Assembly: GCF_042186555.1 (NCBI RefSeq)
Contig: NC_133328.1
Span: 617,782,092 to 617,846,091, forward strand
Direction of reading: 5' to 3'
From: Aquarana catesbeiana
Lineage: Eukaryota; Chordata; Amphibia; Anura; Ranidae
Length of the DNA: 64,000 bases
In this document: one piece after another, positions 55,448 to 64,000 of the stretch
Numbering within the stretch: position 1 is the stretch's first letter
Layout: each line of letters begins with the position of its first letter
Translations under genes and position numbers: made by a program
The notes under the pieces: model-generated
What the model was told of the DNA's origin: nothing
What the model saw: only the letters and a program-made list of their open reading frames with translations
Database searches by the model: none

Positions 55448-57353
55448 TTAAACTGTCCTTTGACTTTTTTTCCCCCTTCAGCCAGCAGGGTAAACAAATA
55501 AAAACAATCAAATGGCTTCCTCCATCCACACAAACATGGTGGATGGTGGTGTTTTCCCCACTAGGGTATTGTATTCTGACCACAGGACTCTCCGCTGTCA
55601 GAATACACTGATCACATAAGTTTTCCAACATTCTTGTTTGACAGACGTCAATCTAACGATCGGCTTCTGTCAAACTGGAATGGCCCAACATGGATCAAAA
55701 TTCAGCTGGTCCCTGCTGAACCGGCTGAACTGCTATCCATCTATGGCCAGCTTTATTCTAGAGCAAATTGGTATGTAAAAGGTAGAAATATGGCACTTAA
55801 TTTCTCATTTGTTTGCTTTTATTAAGACTGCTAGAAATCAAAAGAAAACTATTCCCCCTTTCTGTCAGTTTGCTTGGCATAATATGAACTTTTAAAGAGG
55901 AACTGCAGTCTGCTCACATAATTCGTAATAAAAAAACATCTTTATCATTCTGAAGCTTCCCTCCAACCACTTTGCATATTATTTTATATATACTGGGATT
56001 CTGTACTTGCCAAATATGCTGCTGAAATCTCCCTCCACTGAGTTTGGCTGCATCCATTTTAACTGTGGGTAGCTGAAGCTGCTGCCTGTTGATTTCCTGG
56101 ATTTACACAGACACACAGAGGCACACCTCCACCTCTGCAGCTCTCATTGGCCCTCTTATGACTCATCCTCCCTCCCTTCCTGGCAACTCTCACAAGAGTG
56201 AGAGAGAGCTGTGCATGAGGTCATAAGCCTAGGCTAATGACCAGACAAGAAACAGGAAGTGGGCTGTATAAGGTATTTACTGTCAGAAAAAAATGGTTTA
56301 CAATCCAAAGTTAAAACAACAAGGGCAGAAGATTTAATAGATGGAAAGTTGAAAAAATGACTAAAGGTCCACTTCAAGATAGAAAGTTGTCAACTAGACC
56401 ATCCAGTGCAGGCTGGCCTGTTTCATGTGACAGTGTTCTATCTTATTTAGTGTTTAAAGTGCAATTCCAGTGGGGCACAAACAGCAGAAGGGCTAGAACA
56501 TCTGATAAGTTTTTATTACTTTCTGGCCCTTTATGACTCGGCAACAACCCCCCGTTATTTCTTGCACAGGCTTCAGAGCATCAGGACTTGAGGAAAAATA
56601 AAATAAAACAAAATGAAAAACCCAGTAAGAATTTTATCAAAAAAAAAAAAAAAAAAAAAGGCCGACCTGATTGTATACAAATTGAAAGTGTTTAGGATCG
56701 ACCTCATATTATATGGTTTTGGTAAATCTATAGGAAAATTGTATAATGTATCGCCAGCCTAAGCTTCATGGAAAATGGTAGATATGAATCGGACTCATGG
56801 TTAACTTTTAGTGTTTTTATATAAATGATGAACTTGAACCACTAACACCTCAGTTTGCATGCATTGCTTTAAAAAAAAAGTAAATAGAAAATAGGAGTCC
56901 TATTTAATTACAAACTACAAAATAAGATCTGAGTTATCCACAGATTAACTAGCTCAACTCTACACACTAAGCCTACATATACAGAGCATAAACAACTACA
57001 AATACACCACAATAGTAATTCAAATGGACAAAAGTACTTTCATTAAAAATTTTTAAAAAGGTTATTTTGTGGTGCCCATTGGTTTAAATACTGTCTTTTC
57101 CTGAGCTTGATAATGCTTGGCATTCCTTAAATTGTTTTCTTCATTTTATGCCAATGACCAGTAAAAAAAATTGCTAGTTTTTCACTTGAAATAAGTTTAG
57201 ATGTTTTTCAATTTGCCGGTTAAACCCATGGTTTTTACCTTTTGACACACTGTTTTGCTTCAGCTGAAATCTGCTATAAAAGAACTCTACTGTTAAAACC
57301 TGTAGAAGCTGTTAAATGCAAATATGACTGTAATCTTATTTTCTTTTATCTAG
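55448..57353. other. Intron sequence before exon D with decayed repeats
   Basis: A segment starting TTTTAAAGAGGAACTGCAGT (55893) and ending near AAAGGTCCACTTCAAG (56375) looks like a further short interspersed element. 56665-56765 is a reverse copy of the small MITE at 37421. Sequence from 56800 to 57353 looks unique and leads into the exon D acceptor. Confidence 0.45.
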
Positions 57354-57596
57354 GCGATTACTCCTAAACCCCAGACACAGAACCAAACTGAAGTTGATAA
57401 ATGCCATTCTGGTATGACAGTGACACCCACGCAGCTGTCACCGCCTATGTCTTCCGGGAAGGCTCGCAGCAAGAAAGACAAACAGGAGCTTGGCGACTTC
57501 TCAGGGTGTAAAAAATCCCCCATATCCAATATTGATCCACAGCTAAAGCAAGGCGAGGATCTGATACTTGAATCCCTTCTCTTATTTTCTATTACA
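57354..57596 (+). CDS. PHF20L1: PHF20L1 internal exon D
   Basis: The acceptor is TTCTTTTATCTAG. Phase 0 reading starts AITPKPQTQNQTEVDK, then has the block SSGKARSKKDKQELGDFSG, then CKKSPISN and GEDLIL. Vertebrate PHF20L1 has AISPKPQSQ, SSGKARSKK, a GDSSGC block and an EDLTL block in this order, so the match runs through the whole exon. The 3' end is less certain. I place it at ATTACA|GTAAAA, which keeps phase 0 and gives 81 codons, close to the equivalent human segment, but the donor is weak at its -1 position. The open frame runs on to a stop near 57705. The next exon (basic RRRRSQR block in other vertebrates) is not in the window. Intron C-D is about 44 kb and consists mostly of transposons. 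Confidence 0.88.
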
Positions 57597-57809
57597 GTAA
57601 AAATATCTCAGACCACACCGTATAAATTAATCAAAGTTTTTAACTTTCATTTGGAATTGTTTTTTGTGTGCTCATTGTACTTAGATTACTTAGCTTCTGA
57701 CATTTGAGCAAAAGGTTAATTTTTTTAAATGGGGAAACTATAATGGATTTGGGTCAATTATTTTTTTATATATTATCCAATCTAAAGGAAGACCATGAGC
57801 GAAATCTAT

Positions 57810-58254
57810 TACAGGCAGTCCCTGTAAGTTACGAACATTCACGTTACAAACCACTCGAATGGAGGGAGAAACAGGAAGTGAGAGGAAATCTACTCCTAGG
57901 AAGGGAAATTCACTCCTGTAAGAGTTATTATGGAAAAAGGTGTCTCCACTGAAGGTTTATCACCAATCCTTGTTTCCACAACAACCCAAAATGTTCAAAA
58001 TCCAATTGTCACAGGGACAGAAAGTAAAGTGAATTCTTCTGAACAGGGGCACAGACATCAAAACAATTGTTACAGGGATGATAACCCTTCCCTGTGCTAT
58101 CCAGAAAACTTAAAAAATCTTTTTTTTAGCTGGAGTTACACCTAAAAAATGTACCTGTTCTGACTTATACAAATTCAATACAAATGACATACAAATTCAA
58201 CTTAAGAACAAACCTACAGACCCTATCTTGGCCGTAAATCAGGGACTGCCTGTA
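57810..58254. mobile_element. pogo/Tigger-like MITE (CAGGCAGTCCCTG ends)
   Basis: TACAGGCAGTCCCTGTAAGT on the left and CAGGGACTGCCTGTA on the right are inverted, with TA duplication. Ends of this type are typical of Tigger/pogo elements. The interior contains GTTACGAACATTCACGTTAC and CTTAAGAACAAACC and no transposase. Confidence 0.75.
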
Positions 58255-58446
58255 TTGAAAAATGATTTATGCCAGGAATTCCTCCTTACATGACAATGAA
58301 CTAAGCTGGCAGAATGACTGTTTCGGGCATCTCCATTCTTCCTCAACTCAAGTGTGGAAAAGTGGTGATGCCTGACTGAAACTGTTGTTCTGTTTGCAAA
58401 GATCACTGCATCCTGTAAGGAGAAGGTATGTGTGTGTGTATGTGTG

Positions 58447-58450
<4 letters not shown>

Positions 58451-58508
<58 letters not shown>
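58451..58508. repeat. (TA)n(CA)n microsatellite
   Basis: About 22 TA units are followed by ACACACACACACA; a TGTGTGTGTATG tract precedes it. It abuts the mariner relic. Confidence 0.97.
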
Positions 58509-59330
58509 AGGTGTGTCCAGAAAGTGATGAGAATGATATTTTAAAAATAGTTTTATTGAAAAATTTTACAATTGAACATGGTCTCCTTCAGGACCCCTTT
58601 CACACTGAGGCAGTTTTCAGGCCTGAAAACCGCCTCCCATTCATTTGAATGAGTGCTTTCACTCTGGGGCGGTGCGCTTGCGGGGCGGTAGAAAAAGTCC
58701 TGCAAGCAGCATCTTTGGGGCGCTCCAAAAATGCCCCTGCCCATGAATGGGCAGTATTTCCAAAGCCCCCAAAAAGCGCTGCAAAACAGTTCTTTTTTTG
58801 CTTTTTTTTTTTAAAGGTCACGTGACCTTAAAAAAAGCGCCGCGAAAGCACTGCAAAAACGACGATTTAGCAGCTGTTTTAGCAGCGCTTTAGTGTGAAA
58901 GGGGTCTCAAAATTTGCACCTTGTGAGTGTACACAACACTCCCATCTTTTTTTTCTTTTTCTTCATAGCATCCCCGGAAGTCCTCAAGTGGGATGATGTT
59001 TAGAGCCTGAGTAGTGGCTCTTTTGACGTTATCCACACTACCAAGATGGTGTCCTTTCTCATGTTCAAATCCTGAGTCGTGATTTCATGAACAATTGACT
59101 TGGTAATTCGCATTTCCTCTGCAATCATTCTGATAGTGAGCCGTTGGTCACAGTTGAGAACAGACCTCACTGCATTCACGTTCTGTTCCATTTTTGACCA
59201 ACAGCTCACTAGCAGAATGATTGAAGTCTGTGCAGTAATCCTGTCTGAGCCTTTTCCATTGTTCAGGAGCTACCTGTAATAAAGACCGCTCACTGCTTCT
59301 CTCTCCTTGTGCAGAGTGACTGGTCTTGGC
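58509..59330 (-). pseudogene. mariner-type element relic
   Basis: The minus strand at 59209-59000 reads KMEQNVNAVRSVLNCDQRLT then IRMIAEEMRITKSIVHEITT and QDLNMRK, the N-terminal helix-turn-helix region of mariner transposases. The catalytic domain is absent. At the far end AGGTGTGTCCAGAAAGTGAT (58508) looks like its terminal-repeat side. A Harbinger-like MITE (58591-58906) has inserted into it. Extent on the right is approximate. Confidence 0.7.
58591..58906. mobile_element. Harbinger-like MITE inserted in the mariner relic
   Basis: GGACCCCTTTCACACT and AGTGTGAAAGGGGTC are inverted ends. The 3-bp sequence TCA flanks both sides (58588-58590, 58907-58909). The interior has paired AAAACCGCCTCCCATTC / AATGAATGGGAGG-type and AGCGCTGC words. 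Confidence 0.8.
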
Positions 59331-60194
59331 TCTCCGCCCCCTCCTGTAGTGTCCTGCAGGCAGCCTGTAGTGGGTGGGCCTCGCAGGGTCCCTTCCACAG
59401 TTCTGATCTCTACACAGTGTTGGTGTCACTTCTACTTTTACAACTTAAAATATTGGTTTTTAAAAGCATTTGGTGCACGCAAAGTAGATTTATATCCTTT
59501 GTCGCTGCTAAAGAATATATTAAAATGAAACATTTTCAGCTTTAAATAAAGAAAAATGTACCCCAAACTATTATAGTTTCCTGACAGGTTTAGGGTATTG
59601 ATTTGGAACTGGTGATTTCAGGATGCTCTTTTGAAGATTGCAGAAAAATAAAATCACCATTTTATGTTCATAATGTTAATTAGAGTATGGCAAATACCGT
59701 ATCTATATCTATTTGGTAAATTTAACAAAACAAAAACAGTATTTTTAGTTGGGTAAAAATTTTTAAATAGTTCACCAAGTTTTTGTTTGCCTTTTTGATG
59801 TTCCAGAAAGCAAACAATTGCCACAGATTTATAGATTTTCTTGAAAGTTGATTATCATCCACCCCAATATATTGGTTGTTAAGCTTTAGACAAGTTTAGC
59901 AATGTTACATAAAATATTGTGAAACTGTCCAATTTTTCGTTATAAGTAAATGTATATAAACCAAGCGATACAGCTGAAAATAATATTTATAAATACTATG
60001 ATAATATTGCTGGCCCAATAGGAATAAAATCAAAATGCTTACATATTGTGCAGGTTTGTTAAAAAATGTAACATTGGTATTAAGCCTAAACAGTTCCTAA
60101 TGCAAAGACTAACCATTAATAGTACAGAAATTAACATTAATTAACATTTTCTTTATAGTGTATCCTTGTTTTCAGTTTTGGATAGGGTGGGGAA
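59331..60194. other. AT-rich intron sequence, no features recognised
   Basis: No repeat ends or exon-like blocks. Long AT-rich stretches with few open frames. Confidence 0.35.
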
Positions 60195-60610
60195 GAGTTT
60201 AAGTAGAAGTTCACCCTAACACTGAAATCTCTAAATCTACAGGCATCCACAATCTAAGACTAGTCTATCTAGCCCTGTAAAGAAGAAATCGCTATACATA
60301 CCTTTTCTGTAGCTGATCCGCTCCAGTCATCAGCGAAGGAAGCTCTGTAGAGGAGACAGTCGATAACGGCTGGGAAATTAATGGGAAGTGACCTCACCCA
60401 TAGAGTTACTGTGGGGCTTCTGTTGTCGGCTCCCTCCTCTGCACACTCCTACACAGCGAAGCCGCTGCTGACAGCTAAGCGTTGGACCCGGATCGGCTTC
60501 AGAAAAGGTATGTATAGCGATTTCTTCTTTACAGGGCTAGATAGGTTAGTCTTAGATTGTGGATGCCAGTAGATTTAGGGATTTTAGTATTGGAGTGAAT
60601 GTCTAGTTTA
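60195..60610. mobile_element. Fold-back element carrying splice-like motifs, copy 2
   Basis: The arms include CTAAGACTAGTCTATCTAGC + CCTGTAAAGAAG and CTTCTTTACAGGGCTAGATA + GGTTAGTCTTAG. As in copy 1 (47356-47796), CATACCTTTTCTG is mirrored by CAGAAAAGGTATGTATAGCG. Shared core: AATGGGAAGTGA.CTCACCCA and GGGGCTTCTGTTGTC. Confidence 0.85.
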
Positions 60611-61842
60611 AACCCCCTGCAAAGTTTTTATTTTGTAAATTCACCCTCTACTTAGTGTTTGTTGAATTAACACCAAGCAAGGCTCCCCACCTCTCAGTCG
60701 CTGTACTTACCTCCATGTATGATGAGTTGTCAGTGCCCAAGCACTGCGTGTAGTGATCTGGGGACTTGAAATCCCCATTCTCCCTCTTCTCTCTGCAGCC
60801 CTTTCGGGACAGATCAGAGCAATTCTGATTGGTCACCTCTGGCACAGAGCATCTCTCTGACCCATCCTGCAAGTGCTGCAGAGAGGAGGGGGAGGGGTCT
60901 CAAATCCCCAAATCAATACACTGGCTATGCGGGTACTGATGGCTCCTCGCACACAAAGGTAAGTACTAGTGTAATGGTAAGAGATACTGTACTACTTAAC
61001 CCTTGTGTTTTTTTTTTTTTTTTTTTTAAATAACAAACATGTCATACTTTCCTTCACTGGGCAGTTCGTTTTGCACAGAGTGGCCCCAATCCTCCCCTTC
61101 TGGGGTCCCTCAGCAGCGCTAGTAGCTCCTCCGCGCATCGAGTGCCCCGTTGCAGACACCCGTGCAGGCGTGCTCCTGAGTTCTGCTTCTGTCTCCATTG
61201 ACACAGAAAGCAGGACTCGGCCCCGGTGCCCGCATCATTGGATTTGATTGACAGCAGCGGGAGCCAATGGCTGTGCTGCTATCAATCTATCCAATCAAGA
61301 CATGAGACACCAGCCAGAGCTTGTGTGCTCGTCCCCGTGGAGAAGAAAACCGGGTTCAGGTAAGTAAAACTGGGGGGCTGCAGCACTTAAGAAGTTTTTT
61401 TTTTTTTTTTACCTTAATGCATATAATGCATATAATGCATATAATGCATATAATGCAGGTGAAAAATCACAAGTAGAAATGAAGGTGAGACATTTTTAAT
61501 TTTTTGATGTGGTAGAAAAAGGTCAGAACCTCTGTTCTGGTTTTCACTGTTTGTGTCCACTTTCGGATTTCTGGTAATTTCCAGTTCTGATAATTGGTTC
61601 CACTTTTGGAAGGAAAATGCCTCTAACAGGGACACTGCAATAAAACCCAAATATTTTAAAAGCATAATATTTAAGAAATATATCCTTTGGTCAGATTTTT
61701 ATTGCTCTCTCTGCTTCATCTCGGGGAGATTATTTTTGATATCCTGTCTCTGTAAAATGGGACGCAGAGAGCAGTAGGAATCTGACAGAGATTACAGCCC
61801 TTCCACACTCTACCCAAAATTAACAGAAACTTGACTTATACT
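60611..61842. repeat. Ranid-type short elements and a 9-bp tandem repeat
   Basis: 61005-61410 resembles 61870-62290 block by block: AACAAACATGT.ATACTT, GTTTTGCACA, CAGCAGCGGGAGCCAATGG versus GCTGCAGGAGCCAATGG, and AGAAGTTTTTT. It is thus a copy of the element at 61843. At 61415-61457 the unit ATGCATATA repeats about 4.5 times. Confidence 0.6.
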
Positions 61843-62346
61843 TTAAAGTGATTGTAAAGTCTTGTTTAAAAATAAATAAATAAATAACAAACATGTTATA
61901 CTTACCTCCTCTGTGCAGATGGTTTTGCACACAGCAGCCCAAATCCTGCTTGTCTTGGGTCCCTCTTCGCTGCTCCTGGCCCCTCTTTCCTGATGAGTGC
62001 CCCCACAGCCAGCAGCTTTCTATGGTGGCACCCTAGCTGAGTCACAGCTCCCTGTGTACATTCAGACATGGAGCCCCGACCTAGTCCCGCCCCCTCTCTC
62101 CCCTGATTGTCTAACTGACTTTGATTGACAGCTGCAGGAGCCAATGGCGCTGCTGCTGTGTCTTAGCCAATCAGGAGGAGAGTCCCAGGCGGCTAAGACA
62201 CTCGTGGACATCACTGGAAAGAGATGGGGCTCAGGTACTTAATTAGGGGGTGCTGGGGAGGCTGCTACACACAGAAGGTTTTTTTCTATTTTAGTGCATA
62301 GAATGCATTAAGATAAAAAGCCTTCTGCCTTTACAACTCCTATTAA
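61843..62346. mobile_element. TTAA MITE sharing its right TTAA with the next element
   Basis: The left end TTAAAGTGATTGTAAAGTCT and the right end CTGCCTTTACAACTCCTATT + AA are weakly inverted. TTAA is at both sides. An (ATAA)n run follows the left end. The right TTAA (62343-62346) is also the left TTAA of the next MITE. Confidence 0.65.
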
Positions 62347-62666
62347 AGGATAAGTTCACCTTTTGTAACATGTAAAACCCAAATTTGGGGTGTAACAGGT
62401 TATGAACGGACCAGCCCCCGCACCTCCCCGATCTGATCTGACAGCTGGCTCTTAGGGATCTTCGCCGTGGAGCGCCGTGTTAGTTCATTCTTTCTTCCTG
62501 TCAGATTGTATCTGGTTGCCCGTAATGGGATGTACGGGCACGCAGATACACTGGCAGATGTGCTGGAGACCTGCGTGTCACCCGGTGCTATGCTTTACAA
62601 GCTAAAAAAAAATGCCCAAAATGTGCATTATTTTCTTTTTTTCTAAAAAGTGAACATATCCTTTAA
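62343..62666. mobile_element. TTAAAGGA-ended TTAA MITE, copy 2
   Basis: TTAAAGGATAAGTTCACC and GTGAACATATCCTTTAA are inverted. It shares CTTCCTGTCAGATTGTATCT and CAGATACACTG.CAGAT with the longer copy at 54658-55153. Confidence 0.85.
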
Positions 62667-62939
62667 AATATTTTGTGCCTTCTGTAGGGTCTATTTATAC
62701 ATTGGATTATATTTATTAAATTATATAATTTTCAATCAAGATTCACTCATTTTTTTGATTGGATTCAATTGTAAAATAGTTTGAAAGTTGTAGCAGTTTT
62801 ATTTAAAATAATATATAAAAAGTGTATTTTTTATTTCTTTTTTCTTGCGATCTTCTGTCTTGCTACTGCATTAAAATTTATTTTTATATTATTAGCTGCA
62901 TTTGATAAGTAACATCTTTCTTTTCTGTTGTTGCTTTGG

Positions 62940-63432
62940 AATGCTTACATTTTGTGAATGCTAGTTTACTCACTAGGGGGGGGAAACTCTGGGAGAATCC
63001 AGGATGGAGAAAGATCTGGGGGTTTTAGTAGATCACAGACTCAGCAATGGCATGCAATGCCAAGCTGCGGCAAGCAAAGCTAGCAGACTGTTAGCATGCA
63101 TAAAAAAGGGAGTTTACTCGAGCGATAAAACGATAATCCTATCACATTTTAAAAATCTGGTTCGGCCACATCTGGTAAATTCCGTCCAGTTCTGGTCACC
63201 AATCCTCAGAAGGGAGGTGTGCTGTCCTGGAGAGAGTCCAAAGAAGGGCAACAAAGTTAATAAGGGGGCTGGAGGACCTCAGTTACGAGGATCAACTACA
63301 AGCCCTAAACGTATTCTCTCTGGAGTAGAGCAGCTTGAGAGGGCATATGATGGCAATATACAATACAGTCTCAGGGAGTGTAGGAGGACAAGGGGCCACT
63401 CAATGGAACTGGAGGAGAGGCTGTTTTACCTT
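62940..63432 (+). pseudogene. CR1-like LINE ORF2 C-terminal relic
   Basis: From 63004 the frame reads MEKDLGVLVDHRLSNGMQCQ, then ASKASRLLACIKKGVYSSDK, NLVRPHLVNSVQFWSP and, after a frame change, RRTRGHSMELEERLF. This is the well-known post-RT block of CR1/L2-type LINEs. It is truncated at both ends and cut on the right by the repeat starting at 63436. The open frame 63004-63459 runs past this junction, so its last residues are not LINE-derived. Confidence 0.85.
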
Positions 63433-63435
63433 TTT

Positions 63436-64000
63436 AACCGCTTGCCGACCAGTGCATGACGATATAAGTCGGCACAGTGGCACAGCTCCGCAAATGGGAG
63501 TACAGGTACGTCCCCTTTAAGAAGCGGCATTGTGGACGCGTGCTCCGTGGCCGTGCCCGCGGCACACCGCGGACTCTATGTCTGCCGGTGTCCCGCGATC
63601 ATGTCATGGAGTGGCAGAACGGGGAGATGTAAACAAGACATTTCCCCGTTCTGCCTAGTGACAAGACAGATCTACTGCTCCCTGTGATCGGGAGCAGTGA
63701 TCGCTGTCATGTCCTAGGTAGCCCCCCCCCCCCCCCACAGTAAGCATCACACCCTAGGACACACTTAACCCCCTGATTGCCCCCTAGTGTTTAACCTCTT
63801 TCCTGTCAGTGTCATTTATACAGTAATCAGTGCATTTTTATAGCACTGATTGCGATTTTTTTTTTTTTAACCAAAAATATGTAAGGGAATACATATCGGC
63901 TTAAACTGAGGAAAAAATGTGTTTTTTTTTTTATATATTTTTGGGGGATATTTATTATAGCAAAAAGTAAAAAATATTGCTTTTTTAAAAAAAATTGTCG
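63436..64000 (+). repeat. CCACTTGCCGACC-type interspersed repeat, cut by window end
   Basis: It starts TTAACCGCTTGCCGACCAGT. It continues with a C-run (63722-63737), ACTTAACCCCCTGATTGCCC, AGTGTCATTTATACAGTAAT and ACATATCGGCTTAAACTGAG. These match 35200-35560 in the same order. The right end is outside the window. Confidence 0.8.

Noticed and set aside
58239..58648. Frames rich in alternating Tyr/Ile or His/Thr
   Set aside because: Translation of the (TA)n(CA)n microsatellite.
61414..61665. Repeated HYMHYMH peptide
   Set aside because: Translation of a 9-bp ATGCATATA tandem repeat.
1..64000. tRNA, rRNA or snRNA genes
   Set aside because: I looked for tRNA box A/B patterns and U-snRNA-like starts and found nothing convincing by eye; a covariance-model scan would be decisive.

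Overview
The window is a stretch of vertebrate, almost certainly amphibian (frog, probably ranid), nuclear DNA. It is AT-leaning, has very low coding density, and is packed with nested transposon relics: DIRS-type tyrosine-recombinase retroelements, Tc1/mariner copies, hAT, L1 and CR1 fragments, and very many short inverted-repeat elements. The amphibian assignment is inference: several repeat termini (TTAAAGTGGTTGTAAACCC, AAAGCGGGGTTCCAC, CCACTTGCCGACC) are ones I associate with true-frog genomes, and the DIRS/Tc1 mix fits.

The only host gene I can support is PHF20L1 (PHD finger protein 20-like 1, a Tudor/PHD chromatin reader), on the + strand. Four internal exons are readable: 1727-1928, 11561-11686, 13265-13347 and 57354-57596. 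Their splice phases agree (0/1, 1/1, 1/0, 0/0). The joined peptide follows the part of vertebrate PHF20L1 between the N-terminal Tudor repeats and the PHD finger, with blocks such as DWIALVKAAAA, FQAKRARLNKITG, LLASKAV and SSGKARSKK. The first exons (Tudor) lie left of the window and the PHD-encoding exons lie right of it. Introns are about 9.6, 1.6 and 44 kb; everything else sits inside them.

Layout. 0-7 kb: DIRS termini, a Harbinger-like MITE, a Tc1 fragment, exon A, a 32-bp minisatellite and a DIRS 3' end. 6.67-7.16 kb: a 500-bp TTAA-flanked MITE carrying an inverted, near-identical copy of PHF20L1 exon C plus its upstream intron sequence, the most interesting object here. 7.8-9.5 kb: a complete non-autonomous hAT element with a perfect 8-bp target duplication. 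11.5-13.4 kb: exon B, then a ~950-bp pyrimidine-rich minisatellite in which every unit resembles a 3' splice site, then exon C. 13.8-17.7 kb: a run of fold-back elements. 19.3-25.6 kb: a DIRS relic, a TTAA repeat and a reverse-strand L1. 26.3-31 kb: two Tc1 elements. 35-41 kb: a Tc1 relic and a DIRS element with recognisable gag, RT, RNase H and recombinase remnants. 41-46 kb: CTCGAG-palindrome MITEs and another Tc1. 47-53 kb: fold-backs, including a palindromic Tc1 derivative nested in a larger palindrome. 57.4 kb: exon D. 57.8-64 kb: pogo-like, mariner, TTAA and CR1 elements.

All transposon coding regions seen are broken. The biological story is one chromatin-reader gene whose introns have been built by repeated TTAA-, TTA- and TA-targeted insertions, one of which has captured part of the gene itself.
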